A DNA stretch of 64,000 nucleotides, taken from contig CASEVY010000007.1 of NCBI GenBank assembly GCA_949291515.1, forward strand, positions 1 to 64,000. The letters are read 5' to 3'. The translations under genes and the position numbers were made by a program. The DNA comes from an uncultured bacterium. GTDB taxonomy: Bacteria; Elusimicrobiota; Elusimicrobia; Elusimicrobiales; Elusimicrobiaceae. Below the pieces are notes generated by a model. It saw only the letters and a program-made list of their open reading frames with translations, did no database searches and was not told the DNA's origin. Shown piece by piece: positions 8,424 to 17,174 of the stretch; position 1 is the first letter of the stretch; each line of letters starts with the position of its first letter.

Positions 8424-8463
8424 AAAGATTGCTATTTTACGACGGGAAAGCGCCTCCTCCGAA

Positions 8464-8497
8464 AAAATATCCCGTTTGTATCAAAACGGGATATTTT
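8464..8497 (-). terminator. Terminator after mtnP
   Basis: AAAATATCCCGTTT and AAACGGGATATTTT form a long inverted repeat with a short loop, flanked by A/T tracts, 24 nt downstream of the mtnP stop. It is symmetrical and could work on both strands. Confidence 0.75.
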
Positions 8498-8520
8498 AAT
8501 TTTTTATTGCCGCCGGCTTA

Positions 8521-9366
8521 TTATTTAAGGATAAGTTCTATCTTTTTCAGCTGAGCTTTATTAACTTTTTTGTGCGGCGCGCAGACGGAAGAGTACATTG
8601 TTTCGCTGCAGGCTCCGCATCTTTTAAGTTTTGCTATCGCCGGTACGGCCGACAATATAAGTTTCTTGGCGGATATTTCGTTGGTTTTCATCGTTTCGTT
8701 TACTTTGGCGGCGGTAACTTCCTCGCCTTCTTTCCAAGCGTCGAAATCCGTCACCATCGCGCAAAAGCCGTAGGCTAAACCCGCCTCGCGCGCGAGCTTG
8801 GCTTCAGGGCAGCTTGTCATACCTATAAGCGACCAACCCATCTTCCTGTGGAATTCGCTTTCCGCCTTTGTCGAAAAGGCAGGGCCTTCCATACATACCA
8901 GCACTCCGCCTCGAGCCGATTTTATCTTCAGCTTTTTGGCTTGCTTGTGCAGTTCGGCCTGCACACATTCGCAAAATGGCTTAGCGAAAGACACGTGCCC
9001 CACTATCCCGTTGCCGAAGAAACTCTGCACTCTGCCAGCGGTTTTATCGACAATTTGATCCGGGAAAACCAAAGTTTTCGGCGGGAGATTTTCCTTCAAA
9101 GAACCCACCGCGCTAAAGGACAAAATCACCTTCGCGCCCAGTTTCTTTAAAGCGTAGATATTTGCCCTGTAAGGCACTTCCGACGGCAAATATATATGCT
9201 TTCTGTTATGGCGGGCCAAAAAGCCGACTTTAACGCCGCCTATTTCGCCCGTTATTATTTTATCGGACGGATTGCCGAAAGGCGTCTTTACCGCAACTTC
9301 TTTTTTATTCTTCATCTCGGCAAGATTATATAGCCCGCTGCCGCCGATAATGGCTATGTCTATCAT
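8521..9366 (-). CDS. mtnP: S-methyl-5'-thioadenosine phosphorylase
   Basis: This 281-residue cytoplasmic enzyme of the PNP/MTAP superfamily cleaves methylthioadenosine with phosphate to adenine and methylthioribose-1-phosphate. MTAP signatures include IIGGSGLY at the start (phosphate loop), [24 protein letters not shown]-independent core [14 protein letters not shown], and [20 protein letters not shown] followed by VTDFDAW. Those motifs favour MTA over inosine or guanosine as substrate. The C-terminal tail contains a CGAC pair. The gene overlaps glyA by 4 nt and is translated after it. MTA is the by-product of aminopropyl transfer from decarboxylated SAM, which ties this gene to the polyamine enzymes elsewhere in the window. 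Confidence 0.9.
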   Translation of the reverse strand: MIDIAIIGGSGLYNLAEMKNKKEVAVKTPFGNPSDKIITGEIGGVKVGFLARHNRKHIYLPSEVPYRANIYALKKLGAKVILSFSAVGSLKENLPPKTLVFPDQIVDKTAGRVQSFFGNGIVGHVSFAKPFCECVQAELHKQAKKLKIKSARGGVLVCMEGPAFSTKAESEFHRKMGWSLIGMTSCPEAKLAREAGLAYGFCAMVTDFDAWKEGEEVTAAKVNETMKTNEISAKKLILSAVPAIAKLKRCGACSETMYSSVCAPHKKVNKAQLKKIELILK

Positions 9367-10610
9367 AAAGCACCCCCATAAAGAGGATATTGCTTGAGAA
9401 ATTCTTTAACTTCGCCCGCGATTTTGGAAAGTTCCGCCTCATTCTCGCAATTGTTTATCGCTCTGTCGATAAAGGCGGCGATTTTTGCCACATCGTCCTC
9501 TTTCATTCCGCGCGTGGTTACGGCGGGCGTACCCAGCCTTATTCCGCTGGTTATCATAGGTTTTTGCGGATCGTAAGGAATGGTGTTTTTATTGCACGTT
9601 ATGCCGGCTTTATCCAAGGCGGCTTCGGCCTGTTTGCCGGTTATGTTTTTGCTTCTCAAATCTACGCTTAAGACATGGCAGTCCGTCCCGCCCGCCACTA
9701 TGCGATAGCCCAGCTTCTGCAAAGCCGCGCAAAGAGCTTGCGCGTTCAACTTAACTTGATGCTGATAAACTTTAAATTCCGGTTTTAAAGCCTCTCCGAA
9801 ACATACTGCTTTGGCCGCTATTATATGCATTAAAGGCCCGCCCTGTGTACCGGGGAAAACAGTAGAGTTCACTTTCTTTAAATATTTCTCCTTACATAAA
9901 ATCAAGCCGCCCCTTGGGCCTCTTAATGTTTTATGCGTGGTGGTGGTTACCAAATCGGCATAAGGCACTGGAGAAGGATATTCCCCGGCCGCGATAAGCC
10001 CCGCGTAATGAGCCACGTCGCAGACCAAAAACGCGCCGACGCTGTCGGCTATTTCCCGAAGTTTCGCCCAATCGAAAATCCTGGAATAGTTCGACGCGCC
10101 CGCCATTATCAGCTTGGGGCGCGCTTCAAGCGCCGTTTTGGCGGCTTCGTCATAGTCGATCTCTTCGGTGTCTTGGCGGACGTTCATCTCAACTATCTTA
10201 AAATACTTGCCGCTGAAGTTTAACGGGTGGCCGTGCGTCAGATGGCCGCCGTGCGATAAGTTTAAGCCCAAGACCGTATCGCCCGGCTCGATAAGCGAAA
10301 GATAAGCCGCTATATTGGCCTGCGTGCCGCTGTGAGGCTGGACATTGGCGCCTTCCGCTTTAAAAAGTTCCTTGGCTCTTTCTATGGCTAATGTTTCCAC
10401 CTTGTCCACAAACTCGCAGCCGCCGTAATATCTTTTGGAGGGATATCCCTCGGCATATTTGTTGGTAAGTATCGAACCTTGCGCCTGCATTACGGCGGGC
10501 GAGGCAAAATTTTCAGACGCGATCAGCTCTATCCTGTTTTGTTGGCGGTCGTATTCCTCCATAATGGCGTTATAGACGGCAGGGTCTTCTTTCTTAATGG
10601 CTTCGTACAT
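9363..10610 (-). CDS. glyA: Serine hydroxymethyltransferase
   Basis: The 415-residue PLP enzyme interconverts serine and glycine with tetrahydrofolate, supplying one-carbon units. Family motifs are [45 protein letters not shown], and the PLP lysine in [14 protein letters not shown]. The start is the ATG at 10610, because GGAGG sits 5 nt upstream. A TTG four codons earlier would place the Shine-Dalgarno sequence inside the gene. The gene heads a two-gene operon with mtnP, and its stop overlaps the mtnP start. Confidence 0.96.
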   Translation of the reverse strand: MYEAIKKEDPAVYNAIMEEYDRQQNRIELIASENFASPAVMQAQGSILTNKYAEGYPSKRYYGGCEFVDKVETLAIERAKELFKAEGANVQPHSGTQANIAAYLSLIEPGDTVLGLNLSHGGHLTHGHPLNFSGKYFKIVEMNVRQDTEEIDYDEAAKTALEARPKLIMAGASNYSRIFDWAKLREIADSVGAFLVCDVAHYAGLIAAGEYPSPVPYADLVTTTTHKTLRGPRGGLILCKEKYLKKVNSTVFPGTQGGPLMHIIAAKAVCFGEALKPEFKVYQHQVKLNAQALCAALQKLGYRIVAGGTDCHVLSVDLRSKNITGKQAEAALDKAGITCNKNTIPYDPQKPMITSGIRLGTPAVTTRGMKEDDVAKIAAFIDRAINNCENEAELSKIAGEVKEFLKQYPLYGGAL

Positions 10611-10696
10611 AAAAACCTCCAAAAATTTTACAAGTTTCCCGTTATTATTTAATATAATTATTATAAGAAATTATAGCATAGGAGAGTGTAAAGAAA

Positions 10697-11782
10697 ATGG
10701 AAAAAAAGACGCAAAAAAGTTTCCTAAACGAAACCATAAAACATATAGACATCAAAAAACACAACGTAGTAAAATTAGTTGACGATATGGCCGATATGGC
10801 TTATACCTCCAGAGATTTAAACCGCGCCGCAAACATCTACGACAAAATGCTTAAAGACAAAAATTGCTGCATCTTCGTCTGCATCGCGGGTTCCTTAATC
10901 TCCGCCGGCCTTAAAAAAATGATTGTAGATATGATTGACAACAATATGGTTGACGCCATTATTTCCAACGGCGCGAATATCGTGGATCAGGACTTTTTTG
11001 AAGCTTTGGGTTACAAACACTATAAAGGCGATCAGCATTATGCCGACGATAACCTCCTGCGCGAATTACATATAGACAGAATTTACGACACCTACATCAA
11101 CGAAGACGAACTTAAAGTCTGCGACGAAACCGTAAAAATCATCGCCGACAGCCTCGAACCCAGGCCTTACTCCTCCAGAGAGTTCATCTACGAAATGGGC
11201 AAATGGCTGGATAAAAACAAAAAAGGCAAAGACAGCGTAATCTATCACGCTTACAAAAAAGGCGTACCGATATTCGTGCCCGCTTTCTCCGATTGCTCCG
11301 CCGGGTTCGGATTCGTGGCCCATCAAACGGAACACCCCGAAGCGCATGTTTCTTTGGACAGCGCAAAAGACTTCCTCGAACTTACCAAAATCAAAATCAA
11401 CTCCAAAGACAGCGGCCTTTTGATGTTCGCCGGCGGCGTTCCCAAGAACTTTGTACAGGATACCGTAGTAGCCGCGGAAATACTCGGCGCCGATACGCCT
11501 ATGCATAAATACGCCGTACAGATTACCGTCGCGGACGAAAGAGACGGCGCCCTTTCCGGCTCCACTCTTAAGGAAGCCTCCAGCTGGGGTAAAGTTTCAA
11601 CCTCCTTGGAGCAGATGGTATACAGCGAAGTAACCTTGGCCGCTCCTTTAATAGTAGGATACGGCTACCATAAGAAAAACTGGAAAAACAGAAAACCCAA
11701 AAATTACGCAAAATTCTTACAGGACGAAGACAAGAAAAACGCCGCGCTCGCTAAGAAAAAATGCTGTTCCTGCAAGAAATAA
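10697..11782 (+). CDS. Deoxyhypusine synthase-like protein
   Basis: The 361-residue protein belongs to the deoxyhypusine synthase (DS) family. The catalytic lysine context of eukaryotic DHS (SWGKI) is present as SSWGKV, with K299 as the expected imine-forming residue. The NAD-binding segments are recognisable (IAGSLISAGL, DAIISNGANIVDQDF, FAGGVPKNFVQD, ITVADERDGALSGS). In eukaryotes and archaea the enzyme transfers a butylamine group from spermidine to eIF5A. Bacteria lack eIF5A, and some bacterial relatives act on free polyamines, so a homospermidine-synthase-type role is plausible but unproven. It has an unusual C-terminal tail rich in lysine and cysteine (KKKCCSCKK). GGAG lies upstream, and the gene diverges from glyA. 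Confidence 0.88.
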   Translation: MEKKTQKSFLNETIKHIDIKKHNVVKLVDDMADMAYTSRDLNRAANIYDKMLKDKNCCIFVCIAGSLISAGLKKMIVDMIDNNMVDAIISNGANIVDQDFFEALGYKHYKGDQHYADDNLLRELHIDRIYDTYINEDELKVCDETVKIIADSLEPRPYSSREFIYEMGKWLDKNKKGKDSVIYHAYKKGVPIFVPAFSDCSAGFGFVAHQTEHPEAHVSLDSAKDFLELTKIKINSKDSGLLMFAGGVPKNFVQDTVVAAEILGADTPMHKYAVQITVADERDGALSGSTLKEASSWGKVSTSLEQMVYSEVTLAAPLIVGYGYHKKNWKNRKPKNYAKFLQDEDKKNAALAKKKCCSCKK

Positions 11783-11793
11783 AATATAAACGT

Positions 11794-12615
11794 ATGAAAA
11801 AATTATTTCTGTGCTTAGTTTTGCTCACCTGCCCGATAGCTTTCAGCTTCGGGCAGTTGAGCGTTTCCGGCGTTACCGGGAACAATGATTATTCCGCGGT
11901 AAGGGCAAGTTACAATTTATCCTTGCCTTTAACGCCTATGTCCATTACGCCAAAATTCGCCATGTACGAACAAAACGGAATGAACACAATGTACCAATAC
12001 GGTTTGGCGGCTAATATCACTACTCCGTTTTACGACTTGCTGCAAGTCGGCGCCGAAGGCGGATATACTCCAAAAGCCAACGATTACTCCAATTACTTTT
12101 GGGACGTGCACGCCGCGCTGAGCCTGCAAAACTTTCTGTTTAAGTTCATTCCGCTTGAGGAAGTAAAAGCGGGCGTGGGATATAAGACGATATACCATTC
12201 TTTCTATTCGCCCGATACGGACGTAACCGAACAGGATATTTATATGTTCCTGTACCAAAAAACGGGCGGGTTTGACGCGTCGCTGACCTATACCAAGGCT
12301 TTGGATTTCTCCGGCGATAAAGTAGGCGTTCCGCTGTGGCTCGATATTCCCGGTTTTACCGCCGTATATGAAGGATACTTGGACCATTCATTGACTTTGG
12401 ACGCGGGTTATACCTACAAATTTATCCGCCCTTATGCCGGGTACACGTTTATCAAGACGGACAATTATCCCTCCACCGACAGCGCAAGGCTGGGCGTTAT
12501 ACTAAACGTGTTTATGGTTGACGTCAACGCTTCCGTGGAGTGGTTTAACTTCACGCAGAACACGAGCGACAGGCAGACTTTCTTCTCGTTGACGGCGGGC
12601 ATTTCGATATTATGA
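11794..12615 (+). CDS. Secreted outer-membrane beta-barrel-like protein of unknown function
   Basis: The 273-residue protein begins with a signal peptide (MKKLFLCLVLLTCPIAFSFG) followed by alternating beta-strand patterns with aromatic girdles, such as YNLSLPLTPMSITPKFAMY, AGVGYKTIYHSFY, DASLTYTKALDF and LTLDAGYTYKFIRPYAGYTFI. It ends in a strand with a hydrophobic terminus ([11 protein letters not shown]), as expected for an outer-membrane barrel. The start at 11794 is preferred over an upstream in-frame ATG inside the previous gene because it begins the signal peptide. It follows the DHS-like gene by 11 nt and overlaps the next gene by 4 nt. I do not recognise a named family. Confidence 0.75.
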   Translation: MKKLFLCLVLLTCPIAFSFGQLSVSGVTGNNDYSAVRASYNLSLPLTPMSITPKFAMYEQNGMNTMYQYGLAANITTPFYDLLQVGAEGGYTPKANDYSNYFWDVHAALSLQNFLFKFIPLEEVKAGVGYKTIYHSFYSPDTDVTEQDIYMFLYQKTGGFDASLTYTKALDFSGDKVGVPLWLDIPGFTAVYEGYLDHSLTLDAGYTYKFIRPYAGYTFIKTDNYPSTDSARLGVILNVFMVDVNASVEWFNFTQNTSDRQTFFSLTAGISIL

Positions 12616-13046
12616 ACACGGCGGAACAGAGCAAGACCTTATCTCTTATGATGCTGACGCAGAGGATTATTCTCGCGCTGGCTTTCATCTTTTTGGCGCT
12701 GGGCGAAACTTTGCATTTAAACGCTTTTGTCCAAAACGCGATAGATATCGGCTTGCCTTTCGCCCGCATACTCTGCACAGCCGCGGTAATAATAACTTTT
12801 ATAGCTGCGTTGTTTATTATCTTGGGACTGTTCTTTAGAACCTCAAGCATTGTAATGGCGGTGCTTACATTGTTCTCCGGTTTCTTCTTTTTTGCGGGCA
12901 GCTTTAATAAGGTAAACATAGTAGGCACGCTGTTTGCACTTGCGCTGCTGGCGGGTTTTATAATAAACGGCGCAGGCAAATGGAGTTTGGATTCCTATCT
13001 TAAAAAGAAAAGGGAAAGAGAAAACAAAAGAATCTTATTTAGATAA
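12612..13046 (+). CDS. DoxX-like four-helix membrane protein
   Basis: The 144-residue protein has about four hydrophobic helices (roughly residues 18-38, 50-75, 80-97 and 100-120). Its pattern [18 protein letters not shown], then GLPFARIL, resembles the DoxX family. DoxX proteins in other bacteria have been linked to thiol stress or quinone-linked oxidation, but nothing here shows the substrate. The C-terminus is a basic cytoplasmic tail ([10 protein letters not shown]). It is the last gene of a three-gene operon with the DHS-like and beta-barrel genes, overlapping the latter by ATGA, and a terminator follows immediately. Confidence 0.7.
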   Translation: MNTAEQSKTLSLMMLTQRIILALAFIFLALGETLHLNAFVQNAIDIGLPFARILCTAAVIITFIAALFIILGLFFRTSSIVMAVLTLFSGFFFFAGSFNKVNIVGTLFALALLAGFIINGAGKWSLDSYLKKKRERENKRILFR

Positions 13047-13077
13047 AGAAACCCCCGAAAGCATCGGGGGTTTCTTT
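13046..13077 (+). terminator. Terminator after the DoxX-like gene
   Basis: GAAACCCCCGA and TCGGGGGTTTC form an 11-bp stem followed by TTTT, immediately after the stop codon. Confidence 0.9.
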
Positions 13078-13128
13078 TACCCCTTTTCCTTCCCGCGTTT
13101 GCAAGCTATCCTTATTAGAGAGGAAATT

Positions 13129-13872
13129 ATGAAAAAAATAGTTTTAATCAGACACGGCCAAAGCCAATATAATCTTGAAAACCGCTTCACCGGTTGGTAC
13201 GACTGTCCGCTCAGCGAACAAGGCGTTTTGGAGGCAAAGAAAGCCGCACGCCTGCTTAAAGAAAACGACTTTATGTTTGACGCGGCTTATACGTCTTTGC
13301 TTAAAAGAGCCATAGACACTCTTAATATTATACTTGCGCAACTTGATCAGGAATGGATACCCGTAAGCAAAACTTGGCGCCTGAACGAAAAACATTACGG
13401 CGCTTTGCAGGGCCTGAACAAAAGGCAAACGGCTGAGAAATACGGAGAAGAGCAAGTGCGTCTTTGGAGAAGAGGCTTCGACGTGCGCCCCGCTCCACTC
13501 GATATGGACGACGACCGCTCTCCCATCAGGGACAGACGTTATGAAAATATTCCCAAACAATATCTTCCTCTTACGGAATCTTTAAAAGACGCAATCGCGC
13601 GCTGCCTGCCATATTGGCAAGAGGAAATATTCCCCGCTTTAAAAAGAAACAGCCAAATAATCGTAGCCGCCCACGGAAACAGTTTAAGGGGAATAGTAAA
13701 ATATCTTAAAAACATAAGCGACGAGGATATCGCTTCTTTCAATCTTCCCACGGCCGTGCCATACGTATTTGAATTCGACGAGAATTTAAATTACGTACAA
13801 GATTATTTTTTGGGCGACGACGCGGAAATAAAAGAGCGTATGCGCCAGGTCGCGAAACAAGGCGGCAAATAA
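13129..13872 (+). CDS. gpmA: 2,3-bisphosphoglycerate-dependent phosphoglycerate mutase
   Basis: The 247-residue glycolytic enzyme interconverts 3- and 2-phosphoglycerate through a phosphohistidine. The RHGQS motif with His9, the [15 protein letters not shown] segment, the substrate loop [15 protein letters not shown] and the second histidine in AAHGNSLRG are all present. The length matches the dPGM family (E. coli about 250). The start at 13129 follows AGAGGAAATT. An upstream TTG would add ten unrelated residues. The gene is followed at 13950 by an unrelated protease gene with its own promoter. Confidence 0.96.
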   Translation: MKKIVLIRHGQSQYNLENRFTGWYDCPLSEQGVLEAKKAARLLKENDFMFDAAYTSLLKRAIDTLNIILAQLDQEWIPVSKTWRLNEKHYGALQGLNKRQTAEKYGEEQVRLWRRGFDVRPAPLDMDDDRSPIRDRRYENIPKQYLPLTESLKDAIARCLPYWQEEIFPALKRNSQIIVAAHGNSLRGIVKYLKNISDEDIASFNLPTAVPYVFEFDENLNYVQDYFLGDDAEIKERMRQVAKQGGK

Positions 13873-13877
13873 TTTAT

Positions 13878-13911
13878 GGGACTTTCTGTCCCTGCCGATT
13901 GGGACTTTCTG
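13878..13911 (+). repeat. Paired GGGACTTTCTG repeats upstream of the first metalloprotease
   Basis: An 11-bp direct repeat occurs at 13878-13888 and 13901-13911, just upstream of the -35 box of the protease gene. The first copy also forms a GGGAC/GTCCC hairpin through 13892. The second protease gene has looser GGGWCT boxes at 15523, 15532 and 15546 in the equivalent place. These could be operator boxes, though this is an inference from position only. Confidence 0.5.
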
Positions 13912-13914
13912 CTC

Positions 13915-13943
13915 TTGTTGACGTATGGATAGTTATATATCCT
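13915..13943 (+). promoter_or_regulatory. Leaderless-type promoter of metalloprotease 1
   Basis: TTGTTG (13915-13920), a 17-nt spacer and TATCCT (13938-13943) are followed after only 6 nt by the ATG at 13950. This places the expected start of transcription at or next to the start codon. There is no Shine-Dalgarno sequence. The same layout and the same flanking bases occur before the paralogue at 15595. Confidence 0.55.
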
Positions 13944-13949
13944 ATATTT

Positions 13950-15503
13950 ATGAGAATGATATCGCATTGGGCAGCTTTCATTATATTGCTTTCAAACGCA
14001 GTGTGCGTTTGGGCGGCGGATCCGCATGCGCTGGACCCTGCTGTGAAGGAGGGAGAAACCTTTGCGATTGATATATTGGCAAAAAAAGAACCTCTCAAAT
14101 ATAAGATAGAAAACCACTCCTCCAAATCGGTTGAAGATTATAAAATCTCCGAGGACTATCAAAAATGGTTTAACAATGTTTTACAACAATTGGCCGAGCC
14201 GCAATCTTCGGAGCTGGAGAACATAACGGATATCCTTCAATTCGGCGCCAGCGGCGAGGCCTATATCAAAACGGAAAAAGACGCGGATATAATATTCCAT
14301 TTTTACGAAACGCCGGAAGAGATTTTTGAAGTATGTTCTCCGGGTGCGGGAGCATGCTTCAAATTTAAAGACGGAGCAATGACAATCCACGCGTTATACC
14401 CGAAGGAAAATGTCCGTTTCTATTCCTATCTGGTTCACGAGATCGGCCATTCCTTAAGGTTGGAAGACCTTTACGAGGAACATCTCCCGTCTACGGGCGG
14501 CAAATACGGATCCGGCATACGCAAATCCATAATGAAAGATTCTTTCTACCTTACCTGCGACGACGCCGATGCCGTGGTAAACGCGATATATTTGGCAAAG
14601 AAACTATCCGAAGAGGATTCGCCCGATTTGGAATTCACTTCTTTCTGCGATAAAAACATATCCTATAAAAACGCTCAGCAGAAAGACCGAGCCCCAATGA
14701 TAATAGACTACGACGGATACAGAACAATTTATACTTATTGCAAAGACGGAAGAACACAAAGCATAACACAAATACATCCGTCAAATTATGACGATCTCGT
14801 TAAAATAATTCAAGAACCGACGCAATGCGATTTCAGCTATTTGGAGCAGCCGCCGTTAAACATATCCGACAAAATAAAATATCGCGTGGCGGATTTTAAA
14901 ACGGACAAAACAATCTCTTTAGGAGGAGAAATTCCGGCGCTGCACGGCTCGAAAAACACCTATATCCCCATACCCTACAGCAACGGCTTGAAAATCTATG
15001 TAAACATAGACGGCAAAGATATTCCCGGCTATATAAAAGTGCTCGATTCCGACAATAATGTAGTATATCTCTTTGCATATCTTAAAGAAGGATACAATTT
15101 GGTTTACGATTCTCATCTGTCCGGTAAAAACGTGCCTTCTTCATACGCTACTTTATTTGTCTATGAAAGAAACAGCCCCGACAATTTCTACGCGTACAGA
15201 AACCCGCCGAACCCGAAAAAACAATGCTACTCTCCGCAGATAAAATGCGTCGAAATGAAAATCCTGCTCGAAAAATATTCCGATCATTTTATCGGCCAAG
15301 GCGGAATGAAATATCCGCGGCTCGGCGGATTTTCCAACAAGAACAGGCTTCAAAATCAAAGGGACGCTATGTCTTGGGAGAAGTTCCTCTTAAAAAACTA
15401 CACTCCATTATCTGTATCCGAGGAAAAATTAAAGAGAATATTAAGCGATCATTGGGAAGAGTTAAAAGAAAATCCAAAAATCAGATATCCCAAAGACAAA
15501 TAA
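13950..15503 (+). CDS. Secreted metzincin-like zinc metalloprotease, copy 1
   Basis: The 517-residue protein has a signal peptide (about residues 1-23) and a zinc-protease core. HEIGHSLRLED at 163-173 supplies H163, E164 and H167. An aspartate at 173 stands where metzincins have the third ligand, as in snapalysin-type enzymes. A serine-Ile-Met turn follows at 193-195 (candidate Met-turn), then CDDADAVVNAIYL at 203-215, which resembles the helix after the Met-turn in matrixins. Cysteine pairs (C129/C136) suggest disulfides outside the cytoplasm. The remaining 300 residues are probably beta-rich and end with a conserved GGFSN segment. I do not recognise a named family. The start at 13950 matches the start of the paralogue exactly. 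Confidence 0.75.
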   Translation: MRMISHWAAFIILLSNAVCVWAADPHALDPAVKEGETFAIDILAKKEPLKYKIENHSSKSVEDYKISEDYQKWFNNVLQQLAEPQSSELENITDILQFGASGEAYIKTEKDADIIFHFYETPEEIFEVCSPGAGACFKFKDGAMTIHALYPKENVRFYSYLVHEIGHSLRLEDLYEEHLPSTGGKYGSGIRKSIMKDSFYLTCDDADAVVNAIYLAKKLSEEDSPDLEFTSFCDKNISYKNAQQKDRAPMIIDYDGYRTIYTYCKDGRTQSITQIHPSNYDDLVKIIQEPTQCDFSYLEQPPLNISDKIKYRVADFKTDKTISLGGEIPALHGSKNTYIPIPYSNGLKIYVNIDGKDIPGYIKVLDSDNNVVYLFAYLKEGYNLVYDSHLSGKNVPSSYATLFVYERNSPDNFYAYRNPPNPKKQCYSPQIKCVEMKILLEKYSDHFIGQGGMKYPRLGGFSNKNRLQNQRDAMSWEKFLLKNYTPLSVSEEKLKRILSDHWEELKENPKIRYPKDK

Positions 15504-15559
15504 AATCTAGCCGAACTATTTTGGGTCTAAAGGGACTGTTCTTTTAGGTCTTTATGCCC

Positions 15560-15588
15560 TTGTTTCCTTCAAAATAGTTATATATTCT
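15560..15588 (+). promoter_or_regulatory. Leaderless-type promoter of metalloprotease 2
   Basis: TTGTTT (15560-15565), 17 nt, TATTCT (15583-15588), then 6 nt (ATATTT) to the ATG at 15595. The stretch TAGTTATATAT plus CTATATTTATGAG is shared with the first copy, so promoter and gene were duplicated together. There is no Shine-Dalgarno sequence. Confidence 0.58.
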
Positions 15589-15594
15589 ATATTT

Positions 15595-17130
15595 ATGAGG
15601 ATAATATCACATTTGATTCTTTGTACAATATTTCTTTCAAGCACGATAGGCGCTTGGGCGGTTCCGCACGCGTTGGACGATTACTATAATGAACAGAAAC
15701 TTTTCGCCATAGACGTCCTCGCCGAGAAACGGCCGCTGACCTACAAAATAAAAGATCCTGATAATCCGGCAAACGATTACAATATCCCGGGCGATTATCA
15801 GAAATGGTTTAACAATGTTCTTATCCGGCTCAAAGAGAAGCAAAGAAGCGAATTGTCCGGCATATTGGATATTTTGGAATTCGGTGCGACAAACGCGGCC
15901 TATGCAGTCGACACTCAAAATCCTTTAATTACATTCCACTTCCGCAAAACCGGCAAAGAAATTTACTCCTCATGCGGACGAGGCGCCGCGGCGTGTTTCA
16001 AATTTCACTTAAACAAAATGCAGATTTACGCTTTAGCCCCCAATAGCGAAACCGCCTATTATTATTCGGACTTAATACACGAAATAGGCCATTCTTTAAG
16101 AATGGAGGACCTCTATGACAACCAATTGCCCTCAACGGCAGGCAAATACGGATCCGGCGTAAAACCATCAATAATGCTTTACAACAAAGAACTCTCTTGC
16201 GATGACGCCGACGCCTTGGTAAACGCCATATATCTTACAAAAAAGTTGGCAAATCCGGCTTTTCCCGATTTGGTGTTCACTTCTTTTTGCGACCAAAACA
16301 TAACCTTTAAAAATGCGTGCCAGCAAAACAGAAAACCTATGGTTATAGACGATGAAGGCAAAAGAACCATTTATACATACTGCAAAAGCGGAGAGATAAA
16401 AGAGATAAGGCAAATAAACCCGGTCAATTACGACAATCTGATAAAAACACTGCAGGAGCCGTCCGAGTGTCAAATGGCGCAAGCTCCGTCATACGCTTTG
16501 AATGTGGACGAAAATGAATCTTACTATATAGCGGATTTTAAAACGGGCGATATCTTGTCCTCAAAAAAGGTGCAGTCCTCGCAAGTGCCCGATGGCAAAA
16601 ACATATATATAGCCATACCCGACAGCGCGGGCCTGCAAATTGAGGTAAAAACCGACGGCAGGAAAATACCCGGCTACGTGAAAATCAAAGATTCAAAAGG
16701 CCGCCTGGTTTACCTTTTAGCTTATTTAAAAGAAGGATATAACTTGGTATATGACGCCTATCTTTCCGGCGACGTTCTCCCTTCCGCCGAAGCCTCATTG
16801 TTTATATACGAGAGAAACAATAAAAGCAACTATTATGTATACAGGAACCCGCCCTGGCCTGAAATACAATGCCCGTCTAGCGAACAGGAATGTAAGAAAA
16901 TGAGTAATATCTTGGAAAATTATGCCCACGATTTATCTAAAGAAGGTTTAAAATATCCACCTTTTGGCGGATTTTCCAACGGAACCAATAAAAATAATAT
17001 CGACAATGCTTCTTCCTGGGAAAATTTTCTGCTGAAAAAGTATCCGCCTCTCAACGTCTTTATCGAGAAAGCGAAAACGGATTTGAAATTCGATGTCCAA
17101 ACCCAAAAGAAAATAAAACTTCCTCTTTAA
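15595..17130 (+). CDS. Secreted metzincin-like zinc metalloprotease, copy 2
   Basis: The 511-residue protein is a full-length paralogue of the preceding gene. It keeps the signal peptide (residues 1-22, MRIISHLILC start), the zinc motif with H162, E163, H166 and candidate ligand D172, the Ser-Ile-Met turn at 192-194, the CDDADALVNAIYL helix, and the conserved cysteines. The two copies differ widely at the sequence level yet conserve the active-site block, GDYQKWFNNVL-type and LPST-GKYGSG segments, and the C-terminal GGFSN/SWE-FLLK-Y-PL block. This argues that both are functional and not recently duplicated. Substrates are unknown. Confidence 0.75.
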   Translation: MRIISHLILCTIFLSSTIGAWAVPHALDDYYNEQKLFAIDVLAEKRPLTYKIKDPDNPANDYNIPGDYQKWFNNVLIRLKEKQRSELSGILDILEFGATNAAYAVDTQNPLITFHFRKTGKEIYSSCGRGAAACFKFHLNKMQIYALAPNSETAYYYSDLIHEIGHSLRMEDLYDNQLPSTAGKYGSGVKPSIMLYNKELSCDDADALVNAIYLTKKLANPAFPDLVFTSFCDQNITFKNACQQNRKPMVIDDEGKRTIYTYCKSGEIKEIRQINPVNYDNLIKTLQEPSECQMAQAPSYALNVDENESYYIADFKTGDILSSKKVQSSQVPDGKNIYIAIPDSAGLQIEVKTDGRKIPGYVKIKDSKGRLVYLLAYLKEGYNLVYDAYLSGDVLPSAEASLFIYERNNKSNYYVYRNPPWPEIQCPSSEQECKKMSNILENYAHDLSKEGLKYPPFGGFSNGTNKNNIDNASSWENFLLKKYPPLNVFIEKAKTDLKFDVQTQKKIKLPL

Positions 17131-17131
17131 A

Positions 17132-17160
17132 CTACCCCCCGCCAAGGGGGGTATTATTTT
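17132..17160 (+). terminator. Terminator between metalloprotease 2 and comEC
   Basis: TACCCCCC and GGGGGGTA form an 8-bp stem with a short GCCAA loop and an ATTTT tail. It lies between convergent genes and may serve both. Confidence 0.8.
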
Positions 17161-17174
17161 AAAGGGAACATCTT

